Positions 15,847 to 24,349 of a stretch of DNA of 29,998 nucleotides are shown one piece after another. This DNA is from CAYQMF01 sp964418595 (GTDB taxonomy: Bacteria > Planctomycetota > UBA1135 > UBA2386). Position numbers and translations under genes: made by a program. Below the pieces are notes generated by a model, which worked only from the letters and a program-made list of their open reading frames with translations, was not told where the DNA came from and searched no databases. The stretch lies in the NCBI GenBank assembly GCA_964418595.1, contig CAYQMF010000082.1:1-29998 (forward strand). The letters are read 5' to 3'. Each line of letters opens with the position of its first letter. Position 1 is the first letter of the stretch.

Positions 15847-17700
15847 GTGTCCTGGGCTCCGACCCCTCTCGTCCGCCGCCTCCTGGTGCTCGCGCTCGTC
15901 GCGGTCGCGATCCTCGTCCGGCTCGGGCCGCGCGCCGACCTGCAGCACGACGGTGGCGTGTTGTTCAGCGACCTCGACACGATGCGGCGCCTGGCGCGCC
16001 TCGAGGCCCTCGACAAGGCGGATCACTATCCCATCGTCGAGCCCCGCGACGGCTGGCCAGCAGGCACGACGCTGCACTGGACGCGGCCGATGGACTTCGT
16101 GATCAAGACTCTCGATCCGCTGCTCGGCTGGATGGTGCCGGGCGAACGTGCCTACGAAGGCGGCGCGGTCGTCGCCGGCCCCCTACTCGCGGGCGCCGCG
16201 GTGGGTGTCTTCGCGTGGCTGTTGATTCCGCTCGTCGGCGCCGGGCCGGCGCTCCTCGCCGGGCTCTTGTATGCGCTCGGCCACTCGTTCGTCGCCACGT
16301 CCCTGCTCGGCAACGGCGACCATCAGACCCTGCAGCAGCTCGCCGCGGTGCTCGCCGTGCTCGGCCTGCTGCGCGCGCTGCAGGGCGGCGTGCGCGCGCG
16401 CGCGTGGGCGATCGCGGCAGGCGCGGCGCTGGGGTTCTCGGTCTGGGTCTCGACCGAGCTGATGCTCCTCTTCTACGTGCTGATGCTCACGCTCACGGGG
16501 GTCGCGGCGTGGCCCTGGCGCGATCCGGCGCAGCGCGCGCTCGCCCGCGCACTCCTGCAGCCGTGGAGCGGGGGCGTACTCGGCGTCGCCCTGCTCGGGC
16601 ACGTCGTCGAACACGCCGGCGCCTTCGCCAGCCTGCGCTGGGACGTGATCTCGCTCTTCCAGCTCTGGCAGATCGCGGTCTTCGCCCTGTTCGCCTCCAC
16701 CGTCGCTCGCATCGGCGAGCGCGGCGGGCTCGCGCGCCTCGCCCTCGCCGGTGGCCTGGCGCTCGGCGTGGGCCTTCTCCCGCTGGTTTCCGGCGACGTG
16801 CGGGAACTGCTGTTCGCGCAGATCCGCGACGCCGGCGCGGTGAACGTGTGGCTGAAGGAGGAGGTGAGCGAGTTCCGCGGCCTGTTCGCGCACACCTGGA
16901 CCGCGTTCACCGACCGTGAGGGCTGGCTGATGCCGTTCCTCCTGCCGTGCGCGCTCTTCGGCCTGCGGTGGTCGCCGCTCGCCGCGCCCGGCGCGATGCT
17001 CGTCGGGTTCCTGGCGCTCGGCACGCTCGGCCTCTACGTGTGGGAGGTCAAGCTCGGCCACCTCTTCGCGCTGGCGTGCCCGCTCCTCTTGGTTGCGGGC
17101 TGGCTCGGGCTCGCGCGGAAGTTCGCCTTCGACCAGATGCGGTGGCTGCACGTCGCGGCCGCCGGGGTCGCGGTGACGTTTTCGTGCTGGTACCTGCCGG
17201 CCCGCCGGGCACCGGTGCAGCGCAACAACGACCACATGGCACACGAGATCGGCAAGAAGATCACCGCCGTCCGCCGCGGGCGCGACGGCAGCGTGCTCGC
17301 ACCGTGGGACATGGGTGCGCGCCTCATGTACGAGACCGGCCTCGGCATGGTCGCCACCGGCTACCACCGCAACCTCGAAGGCATCCGCGACGGCTTCCGG
17401 TTCTGGTTCACGCGCATCGACCAGATCGACGCGGCGCGGGCGATCCTGCGCCAGCGCGGCGTGCGTTGGGTGGTCGCGTGGCACGACACGGTGTTCTTCG
17501 CCGGTGGTGCGCACACGATCGGCGTCGCGCCGCTGCGCACGGAGCGCGAACTCCTGCCCGCGGTGCGCGACACGATGTTCTGGCGGCTGCGCTACGGATC
17601 GGTGCCGGGCTTCCGCCTCATCGCGGACGGACCGGAGATCCAGAAGGGCGCCAACGCGCCGCCGGAGCCCATCTACCGCATCTTCGAGGTCGAGCCGTGA
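15847..17700 (+). CDS. STT3/AglB-like membrane glycosyltransferase
   Basis: The product is 617 aa. It has an N-terminal membrane anchor and about 10-12 further hydrophobic segments up to about residue 450, then a soluble C-terminal domain. The first periplasmic loop has SDLDTMRRLARLEAL (41-55), the acidic D-x-D-x-M-R pattern of the STT3/PglB-like GT-C fold. It is followed by EPRDGWPAGTTLHWTRPMDF and, in loop EL2, GNGDHQ (155-160), which matches the G-x-DH(H/Q) site of bacterial STT3-like proteins. It should use a lipid-linked sugar donor on the outer face of the membrane. The WWDYG-like motif of true oligosaccharyltransferases is not apparent, so transfer to protein is not established. It overlaps the next gene by GTGA, so the two are coupled. 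Confidence 0.75.
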   Translation: MSWAPTPLVRRLLVLALVAVAILVRLGPRADLQHDGGVLFSDLDTMRRLARLEALDKADHYPIVEPRDGWPAGTTLHWTRPMDFVIKTLDPLLGWMVPGERAYEGGAVVAGPLLAGAAVGVFAWLLIPLVGAGPALLAGLLYALGHSFVATSLLGNGDHQTLQQLAAVLAVLGLLRALQGGVRARAWAIAAGAALGFSVWVSTELMLLFYVLMLTLTGVAAWPWRDPAQRALARALLQPWSGGVLGVALLGHVVEHAGAFASLRWDVISLFQLWQIAVFALFASTVARIGERGGLARLALAGGLALGVGLLPLVSGDVRELLFAQIRDAGAVNVWLKEEVSEFRGLFAHTWTAFTDREGWLMPFLLPCALFGLRWSPLAAPGAMLVGFLALGTLGLYVWEVKLGHLFALACPLLLVAGWLGLARKFAFDQMRWLHVAAAGVAVTFSCWYLPARRAPVQRNNDHMAHEIGKKITAVRRGRDGSVLAPWDMGARLMYETGLGMVATGYHRNLEGIRDGFRFWFTRIDQIDAARAILRQRGVRWVVAWHDTVFFAGGAHTIGVAPLRTERELLPAVRDTMFWRLRYGSVPGFRLIADGPEIQKGANAPPEPIYRIFEVEP

Positions 17701-19394
17701 ACGCGAGCGCGACGTGGCTGGATCGAAACGGTACCCGCCTCGCGTACGCGCTCGCCGCCGCGATCGTGCTCGGCGCGGCGATCGTGCGCTTCGCGGGCAT
17801 CGGTGCGTACTGGCTCAACCCCGACGAGGGCATCTACTGGTCGGTGATCTCGTGGCCGGACCTCGCGCGGCGGCAGGCGGAGATCGCGGAGAACGCGCAC
17901 CCGCCCTTCTACTACCACCTGCTGTGGGCGTGGAGCCGCGTGTCGATGGACCTCGCGTGGCTGCGCGCCCTCGCCGCGCTCGCCGGTGTCGCCAGCGTGG
18001 CCGGCATGTTCCTGCTCGGGCGCGAACTCGTCGCCGGTGGCCGCGGGTTGATCACCGGGCTCGTCGCCGCGCTGCTGCTGGCGGCGTCGCCGGCGTCGAT
18101 CACGCTCGCGCAGTTGATCCGGCCCTACACCCTGCAGGTCGCGTTGATCGTGTTTTCGCTGTGGGGCCTCGCACGCTGGCACCGTCGCGGGGGCCGGCTG
18201 GCGCTCGGCGTGTTCGCGGGCGCGATGGCGCTGGCGCTGCTCACCCACTACAGCAGCGTGTTCGCGTTCGCGGCGGTGGGCGTGCCGTTCGTGATGCTCC
18301 TCGCACGGGGGCAGCTCCCGCGGCCACGGGTCAGCGAGCTGCTCGTCGCCACCGCCGTGCCGCTTTTCGTCGGCGTGGCCATCTGGTTCCTGCACGTGCG
18401 CACCGACCTCGCCGGGAGCGCCCTGCAGGCCGACGCCTACGCGACGTGGCTCAAGCCGCATCTCGCCAACGACCGGGCGCACGCGTGGCGGCAGACGATC
18501 GGCTTCTGCGGGTATGTCTTCGGCGATGCGCTCTCCGGGACCGGGACCTTCGCGCTGCTCGTCGCGCTCGCGGTGGCGATCTGGCAGCGCATGCCGATCA
18601 TCTGGCTCGCGCCGCTCGCGGTCTTCCTCGTCGCCGCCAGTGCGTCGCGCGCGCACCTCTATCCGTTCGGGCCGGCGCGACACTCCGTGTACCTCACGGC
18701 GTTCCTGATCGTGCCCATCGCCTGGGTGATCGCCCGCGGCGTCACCGCGGCGCCGAGGGTGCGATGGGTCACCGCCGGCGTGCTCGCGCTGAGCCTCGTG
18801 GCGCAGACCTGGTTGTACGTGGCCCTCACCGGCGGGTTGCGGGTCTCCCGCGTCGGCACGGAGCAGTTGCTCCTCGCCGACGACCTCGCGAAGTTGCGGC
18901 CGCACGTCGAGGCGCTGAAGGCCACCCCCGGCCTGCTCGTGATGAGCCAGGACAGCTACCTGACGATGGGGCCGCTGTGGGCGAACGAACGCGAAGCGTC
19001 GCGGATGGTCGAAGGCATGCGCCTCTTCCGCTGGGGACAACGCGACGTGCTCGTGCACTCCGCGTGGTCGCTGAGCATGCTCGGTTCCGACCTGGGCAAG
19101 GGCGGCCGGCACATCTACGACTTCCTGGTCAAGGCCAACCGCCTGCTGCCGGAGCTGCGCATCGGCCAGCAGCGCCGTCTGCCGGTGCTCTTCGCCGGCT
19201 TCCACACCGCCGACATGCAGGCGCTGCTCACCTACGACGAGCAGCGGCGCTCGCCGGTCCGCCTGATCGGCGACCGGCACGCCGTCGCGGGCGCCGGCAT
19301 GCTCGAACTCGACGCGCCCACCTTCATGGCCGAAGCGAGCGCGGCCGTCGCCGCGATGCCCCACCAGGAAGGCGGCGGCTCATCGGGGCGCTGA
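17697..19394 (+). CDS. GT39/ArnT-like membrane glycosyltransferase
   Basis: The product is 565 aa. It starts at GTG 17697, overlapping the previous stop by 4 bp. The first membrane helix is followed by WLNPDEGIYWSV with D43-E44, the acidic catalytic pair of GT39/PMT/ArnT-type GT-C enzymes. ENAHPPFYYHLLWAWSRV and LTHYSSVFAF are also typical. About 11 hydrophobic segments run to about residue 375, followed by a soluble C-terminal part. It would transfer a sugar from a polyprenyl-phosphate donor on the external face of the membrane. The upstream STT3-like gene suggests that the two act on the same surface glycan or glycoprotein. The last five codons and stop lie in a 31-bp repeat (19380-19410) also found at 27489. 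Confidence 0.82.
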   Translation: MNASATWLDRNGTRLAYALAAAIVLGAAIVRFAGIGAYWLNPDEGIYWSVISWPDLARRQAEIAENAHPPFYYHLLWAWSRVSMDLAWLRALAALAGVASVAGMFLLGRELVAGGRGLITGLVAALLLAASPASITLAQLIRPYTLQVALIVFSLWGLARWHRRGGRLALGVFAGAMALALLTHYSSVFAFAAVGVPFVMLLARGQLPRPRVSELLVATAVPLFVGVAIWFLHVRTDLAGSALQADAYATWLKPHLANDRAHAWRQTIGFCGYVFGDALSGTGTFALLVALAVAIWQRMPIIWLAPLAVFLVAASASRAHLYPFGPARHSVYLTAFLIVPIAWVIARGVTAAPRVRWVTAGVLALSLVAQTWLYVALTGGLRVSRVGTEQLLLADDLAKLRPHVEALKATPGLLVMSQDSYLTMGPLWANEREASRMVEGMRLFRWGQRDVLVHSAWSLSMLGSDLGKGGRHIYDFLVKANRLLPELRIGQQRRLPVLFAGFHTADMQALLTYDEQRRSPVRLIGDRHAVAGAGMLELDAPTFMAEASAAVAAMPHQEGGGSSGR

Positions 19395-19410
19395 CGCGCG
19401 GGCTTGTGGC
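19380..19410 (+). repeat. 31-bp repeat at a gene end, copy 1
   Basis: TCATCGGGGCGCTGACGCGC and the 11 bases after it match 27489-27519 with two differences. It supplies the final codons and TGA of the GT39-like gene on the plus strand. The other copy supplies the stop of a minus-strand gene, which uses the same repeat read from the opposite side. Confidence 0.75.
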
Positions 19411-19492
19411 ACGCCGCGCGACGGCGACCTCCATCGGGAACACGTAGTAGGCGAACACAGGCGGCCGACGCGCTCTTCCACCGTTGGTATGG

Positions 19493-19610
19493 GCACATCG
19501 CAGCCGGCGGCCGCAACCCAAGGGGTTGATGTCGTCGCTGACGCGACGACCAGATAGGGCCGCCGGCGATGGCGTCGTTTGGGGCTTCCAGGGCCGCTCG
19601 GCCCTCGCAG
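19493..19610 (+). repeat. 118-bp dispersed structured element, copy 2
   Basis: Inverted copy of 94-211. Predicted pairing by eye: outer helix 19496-19500 plus 19504-19512 with 19558-19571; hairpin AACCC/GGGTT at 19515-19527; hairpin GTCGTCGC/GCGACGAC at 19531-19550 with a 4-nt loop; and AGGGCCG/CGGCCCT at 19590-19605. Every helix here is fully Watson-Crick. It lies 98 bp downstream of the GT39-like stop, in the same orientation as that gene, and 58 bp before the kinase start. No ORF lies within it. Confidence 0.85.
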
Positions 19611-19652
19611 CACAGAGCGTCACACCCCCCGCGACGGTGACGGCGGTCTCGA

Positions 19653-19658
19653 TACGCT
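19653..19658 (+). promoter_or_regulatory. TACGCT -10 box, 9 nt before kinase ATG
   Basis: GATACGCT is followed by 9 nt and ATG 19668. No ribosome-binding site fits between. It lies downstream of the structured element, which therefore should not be part of this transcript. Confidence 0.4.
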
Positions 19659-19667
19659 GGCCGGGCC

Positions 19668-22475
19668 ATGCCCCCGCCGCCGCACGACAACAGCTCACTG
19701 GGCGAGCTGTACGACCGCTATCTCGACGCCGCCCGTCGCGGCGACGCGCCGGCGATGTCGCAGTACGTCGAGGATGCGCCCTGGCTGCGCGCGCTGCACG
19801 AGCTGGCCGGACACGCGGGCGACACCATCGAACTGCGCGCGTCGGATGCACCGGCGCCGCTCGCCCCCGAACCCGATCTCCCGTTCGCGCGGCTCGGCGA
19901 GTTCCGCCTCATCCGCCGTCTCGGCGAGGGCGGGATGGGCATCGTGTTCCTCGCCGAGCAGGAGTCGCTGCGGCGGCTCGTGGCACTCAAGGTCATCCGC
20001 CCCGAACTCGCCGCTTCGCCGACGGCGGTCGCACGCTTCACGCGCGAAGCGCAGGCGGTGGCGCGACTGCGTCACCCGCACATCGTCGCCGTGCACGCGC
20101 TCACCGAGAGCGACGGCGTGCGCTTCTTCACCATGGACCTGCTGCCCGGAGCCAACCTCGACGAGGTGCTGCGCCGCGAGGTGCTCGATGCGGGGCGGCT
20201 GCCGCCGGTGCGGCAGATCTTGCGCTGGTGTGCACAGATCGCCGATGCGCTCGACTGTGCGCATCGCGCCGGCGTCGTCCACCGCGACGTGAAGCCGAGC
20301 AACATCCGCATCGTCGATGCGGACACGGCGATGCTCATGGACTTCGGGCTGGCGCGCGACCTCGAATCGGACGCCCCGTCGCTGACGCGCGCATTCGCTG
20401 GCTCGCCGAGCTACGCCGCGCCGGAGCAGGTCTCACCGCGTGGCGGCGACATCGACGCGCGCACCGACGTGTACGGGCTCGGCGCCACGCTGTACGAAGC
20501 GCTCACCGGCGCACCACCGTTCGCCGCCGATACCGTCGAACGCGTGCTGGCGCGCGTCCTCACGGAGGAGGCCACCGCACCGAGCCGGCAGCGCGGCGAC
20601 GTGCCCCGCGACGTCGACATCGTCGTGCTGCGCGCGCTGGAGAAGGATCCGGCACGCCGCTACCCGTCGGCGCAGGCGCTCGCCGCCGACCTGCGCGCCG
20701 TGCTCGAGCTGCGGCCGATCCAGGCCAAGGCCGCGGGCCAGTGGACGCGCGCAGTCCGGCTGGCGCGGCGCCATCCTGCGTGGCTCGCCGCCGGTGCGGC
20801 GACGCTGCTCGCGCTCGCCATCGCCGGCGCGATGTGGGCCGTGTCGGTCGCCCGCGATCACGCGAACGCAGCCGAGCTGCTGCGCACGGCGCAGGTCCGG
20901 CTCGACGACCATGCAAGCGCACGCGTCCAGACCGCGCGGGCGGCGTTCAGGCTCGCGCAGCTGGAACGCGCCGAGGCGACGCGCGCGATCACGCCCGGGG
21001 AGCGCGGCGCGCTCACGGCCCTGCGCGGCGAACGCGACCGCGCGCGCCGCGACCGCGAGCTGACCTTCGCCTCGGTGCAGGAGGATCTCGCACACGCGCG
21101 ACGCATCCACCCCTCGGCGCCGGCGCTGGACGACGCGTGGGCACGCCTGTACTTCGAGCGCTGGCTCGACCTGCGCACGGGCGAAGACGTCGCCGCGGCG
21201 GAGCTCTACCGCCGGCTCGCGCTCGATCACGACCGCAGGGGCGACTGGGCGGCGCGCATCGCCGGCAGCTCGGGCCTGACGCTCCGCACCGACCCGCCGG
21301 GCGCCGAGGTGTTCCTCTTCCAGTACGCGAGCCTCGCCGACGTGCGACCCGACGCCGAACCTCGCGTCGTGCCGATGCGCGCCCAGGGCGAGGCCGACGC
21401 GCTGCCGCCGGGAACGCTCGCGCTGCGCGTCACCGCACGCGCCGGCGACCTGCGCAGCGACGACCTCGTGCTCGAGGTCGATGGGCACCCGGCCCGGATC
21501 GACGACGCGACCGCCGCCGCGGCGTCGCGCCCCGCGCTCGTGCTCCGCGACGGACTGCGCATGACCGTGTCGATCCCCCCCGGTGCCACGCTGCGCGCCA
21601 CCGCCGTGCCACTGCCGCTGTCGGCCGCGCGCCGCCTGGGTCGGACCCCGCTCGTCGACCACGCGCTCACGCCAGCCTGGTTCGTGCTCGCAGTGCGGCT
21701 GCCGGGCCACGAGGACCTTCGCATCCCATTCCATGTCGACCACACCGCCGAACACTGGTTCCAGTGCGCGAAGCTCGACGTGGAGCTGTGGCGGAACGGC
21801 ACGACGCCCGCGGGATTCGTGCGCATCGCCGCCGACGCCTTCGGTGCCGAGGAAGCACCCTGCCTCATGGCCGAGCGCGAGGTGACCGTCGCCGAGTGGC
21901 GTGTCTTCCTCGCGGATGCGATGACCCGGCAACGCCTCGAAGAAGGCGGTGCGGCGCTGGTCCCGGCGGTGGGCGCGTGGCGACGCGACGCAGCAGGCGT
22001 GTTCGCGCCGACTGCGGCGCCGGACGACGCGCCCGTGCTCGGCATCGACTGGCACGCGGCGCAGGCATTCGTGACGTGGCGCAACGAGCGTGGCTCACCA
22101 CTGGCGGGCCACGAGTTCGCGCTGCCGACAGCGCTGCAATGGGAGCGCGCCGCCAAGGGGGGCGACGGCCGTCGCTACGTGTTCGGCCACGCCTTCCGCG
22201 ACGAATGGGTGCGCGACGGCGACGATGGTCCGCGCGTCCTGCGGCGCGTCGTCGACGAGTCCCCCTGGGGCGTATTCGATCTGGCCGGCGGCGCCAGCGA
22301 GTGGTGCGCCGACGTCCCCCCAGGTGAACCCGGCCTGCGCCGACTCGCCGGCGGCAACTGGCGCGACCGCGACGCCGACGCATTCGCCATCGGCACGCGA
22401 CTCGTGCCGGCGGAGTCGCGTGACGCCGGATGTGGGATGCGCCTCGTACTGCGGCGGATGGACGGTGGCCGATGA
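19668..22475 (+). CDS. Membrane Ser/Thr protein kinase with FGE-sulfatase-like sensor domain
   Basis: The product is 935 aa. Residues 78-345 are a PknB-type kinase with every key element: the Gly-rich loop LGEGGMGIV, catalytic Lys in VALKVI (K108), HRDVKPSN (D207), DFGLAR (D225) and the APEQ loop. A single membrane helix follows at about 372-394. Then come a helical, probably coiled segment (about 395-480), a PEGA-like strand region (GLTLRTDPPGAEVFLFQ, about 540) and a C-terminal formylglycine-generating-enzyme-like domain (about 715-930; VTVAEWRVFLAD, FALPTALQWERAAKGG, SPWGVFDLAGGASEWC, GGNWRD). In this family arrangement the FGE-like part is outside the cytoplasm and probably senses ligands rather than modifying sulfatases. 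About 60 residues precede the kinase domain. It overlaps the sigma gene by ATGA. Confidence 0.9.
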   Translation: MPPPPHDNSSLGELYDRYLDAARRGDAPAMSQYVEDAPWLRALHELAGHAGDTIELRASDAPAPLAPEPDLPFARLGEFRLIRRLGEGGMGIVFLAEQESLRRLVALKVIRPELAASPTAVARFTREAQAVARLRHPHIVAVHALTESDGVRFFTMDLLPGANLDEVLRREVLDAGRLPPVRQILRWCAQIADALDCAHRAGVVHRDVKPSNIRIVDADTAMLMDFGLARDLESDAPSLTRAFAGSPSYAAPEQVSPRGGDIDARTDVYGLGATLYEALTGAPPFAADTVERVLARVLTEEATAPSRQRGDVPRDVDIVVLRALEKDPARRYPSAQALAADLRAVLELRPIQAKAAGQWTRAVRLARRHPAWLAAGAATLLALAIAGAMWAVSVARDHANAAELLRTAQVRLDDHASARVQTARAAFRLAQLERAEATRAITPGERGALTALRGERDRARRDRELTFASVQEDLAHARRIHPSAPALDDAWARLYFERWLDLRTGEDVAAAELYRRLALDHDRRGDWAARIAGSSGLTLRTDPPGAEVFLFQYASLADVRPDAEPRVVPMRAQGEADALPPGTLALRVTARAGDLRSDDLVLEVDGHPARIDDATAAAASRPALVLRDGLRMTVSIPPGATLRATAVPLPLSAARRLGRTPLVDHALTPAWFVLAVRLPGHEDLRIPFHVDHTAEHWFQCAKLDVELWRNGTTPAGFVRIAADAFGAEEAPCLMAEREVTVAEWRVFLADAMTRQRLEEGGAALVPAVGAWRRDAAGVFAPTAAPDDAPVLGIDWHAAQAFVTWRNERGSPLAGHEFALPTALQWERAAKGGDGRRYVFGHAFRDEWVRDGDDGPRVLRRVVDESPWGVFDLAGGASEWCADVPPGEPGLRRLAGGNWRDRDADAFAIGTRLVPAESRDAGCGMRLVLRRMDGGR

Positions 22476-23026
22476 ACGATCGCGTCGCCGCCCTGTTCCT
22501 CGCGCACGCCGCCGAACTGCGTGCGTTCGTGCAACGGCACGGCGCCGGGCTCCTGCGCTTCGAGACCGACGACGACCTCGTCCAGGGCATCGGCCAGCGC
22601 GCGCTGCAGGCGCGCGGCCAGCCCGTCGAGAACGCCCGCGCCTGGCTGTTCGCCGTGGCGCGCCACTTCCTCGCCGACCGCGCCGACTACTGGGCAGCGC
22701 GCCGACATGGCAGCGCGCGCCTGCTGCGCCTCACCGCCCATGGTCGCTCCGACCCCGACGCCACCCCGCTTCCACCCACCGAGAGCCGCGGCCCAGCCAC
22801 GGTGGCGATGCGACGCGAGATGCTGGGTCTGGCGCTGCGCACGCTCGCGGCGCTGCCCGAGCGCGACGCCCAGCTCGTGCGCTGGGCAAGCGAGGGCGTG
22901 CCGCTCGACGAGCAGGCCCGGAGGCTCGGCAAGACCTACGACGCGACGCAGCGCGCAGCGCACCGCGCGCTCGACCGCTTCCGCAAGACGTATGCGTTGG
23001 CGGAACGGCGCCTCAGCTCGACGTGA
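22472..23026 (+). CDS. ECF-type RNA polymerase sigma factor
   Basis: The product is 184 aa, with sigma-2 and sigma-4 regions only. Region 2 is seen in FETDDDLVQGIGQRAL and ENARAWLFAVARHFLADR. Region 4, a helix-turn-helix, is in ALPERDAQLVRWASEGVPLD followed by EQARRLGKTYDATQRAAHRA. The ATG overlaps the kinase stop (ATGA), so translation is coupled and the kinase is the likely partner. Planctomycetota carry many such pairs, in which phosphorylation is thought to control the sigma factor; no anti-sigma gene is present here. The gene order (kinase first, sigma second) is the reverse of the commoner order. The 3' end overlaps the convergent secreted-protein gene by 14 bp. Confidence 0.85.
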   Translation: MNDRVAALFLAHAAELRAFVQRHGAGLLRFETDDDLVQGIGQRALQARGQPVENARAWLFAVARHFLADRADYWAARRHGSARLLRLTAHGRSDPDATPLPPTESRGPATVAMRREMLGLALRTLAALPERDAQLVRWASEGVPLDEQARRLGKTYDATQRAAHRALDRFRKTYALAERRLSST

Positions 23027-24242
23027 TCCGCCAGCTCGCGGCGTTGCTGAGCCACGTACCCAGGGTCGCACCGCTCGTGCACACTCCGAGCATCTGCGAG
23101 CAGAACATCGCACCGCACAGCGAGGCGTTGGCGGGGATCGCTACGGTCAGCGACGCCGTGCCGCTGCACGCGGAGAGGCCCGGGACCGGCACCGGGCCGA
23201 GCACGAGCGGCGCGATCGGGACGAGCGGCGCGTAGACCGAACCGCAGAGCGGCGGGATCGGGATGCCCCCCGTGCATGCCCCCACGCCGAGGATGGCGTA
23301 TGCGGTCGAGGGCGCCGGCGCGCCGCTCACACGCAGGCCGAACGCGGGATTGGCGAGCGTCGGATCGCCGATCGTCTCGTGCGTGATCGCGAGGCACGCC
23401 GCGCAGGGTGCGGCGCTGCACGCCCGGCCGGTGCTCGTGGCGCGGCTCGGCATCCAGCACAGCCCGGCGAAGAACTCGCTCAGCGTGTGCTGGCAGCAGG
23501 CCACCTCGCGCGCGGTGCAGCGCGAGAGGTCGATCGTCAGCCCGACGCTGGAGAGGCCATCGGTGCACCACACCGTGCCGGTGCAGGCGTCGTACGCAAC
23601 CCCGTGGATGGGCAGCAGCGACCGGTTGCCGCAGCGCGGCACCGGGATGCGACAGATGGGTGCACACGGCGTGGCGCGCCGTGCCACGTAGAGCACGTTC
23701 CCGGGCGTCGTCGGCGTGCTGAAGTCCGACGAGCTGTAGAAGAGGAGGTCCTCGATCTCGCTGAACGCGACGCCGCCGAGCGTGTGGGAGATCGGGATCG
23801 CGCCCGAAACCGAACACGCCGACAGCTCACGCGCGATCGGACATGCGAGGGCGTAGAAGCGGATGAAGTCGGTGTCGTCGGTGAGGATCAGCTCGCCGCG
23901 GCGCTCGTCGACGGCCAGCCCCGTGATCAGCTCACGCCCCGCGAGCGGCCGGTGTGGCGCGCACAGTTCGCGGCAGCCGGTCGGGTCGACCAGCGTCAGC
24001 ACGAGCCCGTTCGACACCCAGGCCGCCGACCGCGTCGCGTCCCAGGCGGTGCCACCCGCGGCGGTGGCGCCGACTCCGATCGGTGGGATCGACAGCCGGC
24101 AGGAATCGACGCGGCAACTCGCTGGATCCTGCACGCCGAGCAGGGGCGTCGTGCCGGTGATGCCGATGAGACCGGCGGGTGTCTGGGCCAAGCCGAGGCC
24201 CGAGAGGGTGAAGGCTGCGAGGACGGACCGGGAGGTGAGCAT
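23013..24242 (-). CDS. Secreted Cys-rich propeller-like protein of unknown function
   Basis: The product is 409 aa. MLTSRSVLAAFTLSGLGLAQ is a signal peptide. The body has repeated strand patterns like a beta-propeller (GGTAWDATRSAAWVSNGLVL, ITGLAVDERRGELILTDD, LGGVAFSEIEDLLFYSSSD, IHGVAYDACTGTVWCTDG, EFFAGLCWMPSRATSTGRAC). Each blade-like unit carries pairs of cysteines, over 20 in total, so the exported protein is probably disulfide-stapled. The C-terminus (SLTVAIPANASLCGAMFCSQ, then SNAASWRI) resembles the C-terminal domains of the LVIVD and RCC1 proteins in this window. I do not recognise a named family. It is convergent with, and overlaps by 14 bp, the sigma factor gene. Confidence 0.75.
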   Translation of the reverse strand: MLTSRSVLAAFTLSGLGLAQTPAGLIGITGTTPLLGVQDPASCRVDSCRLSIPPIGVGATAAGGTAWDATRSAAWVSNGLVLTLVDPTGCRELCAPHRPLAGRELITGLAVDERRGELILTDDTDFIRFYALACPIARELSACSVSGAIPISHTLGGVAFSEIEDLLFYSSSDFSTPTTPGNVLYVARRATPCAPICRIPVPRCGNRSLLPIHGVAYDACTGTVWCTDGLSSVGLTIDLSRCTAREVACCQHTLSEFFAGLCWMPSRATSTGRACSAAPCAACLAITHETIGDPTLANPAFGLRVSGAPAPSTAYAILGVGACTGGIPIPPLCGSVYAPLVPIAPLVLGPVPVPGLSACSGTASLTVAIPANASLCGAMFCSQMLGVCTSGATLGTWLSNAASWRITSS

Positions 24243-24349
24243 GGGGATTCCGTTGGTTGGACGCCCCTCAGTCGGCCGCGCGGCCCCCGGCAGACAGCGG
24301 AATCCGCGAGCGTGGGCGCCCGCCCTTCGCCGGCGCGCGCGGCGTGCCC

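Noticed and set aside
13192..16077. Very long minus-strand frame (961 codons) over cstA, ppa and the STT3-like gene
   Set aside because: It is the antisense or shifted shadow of three well-supported genes and is dominated by Arg, Ala and Asp.
24243..24349. Possible terminator hairpin after the S8 protease gene
   Set aside because: Only GC-rich partial palindromes; no single stem stands out and there is no T-tract.
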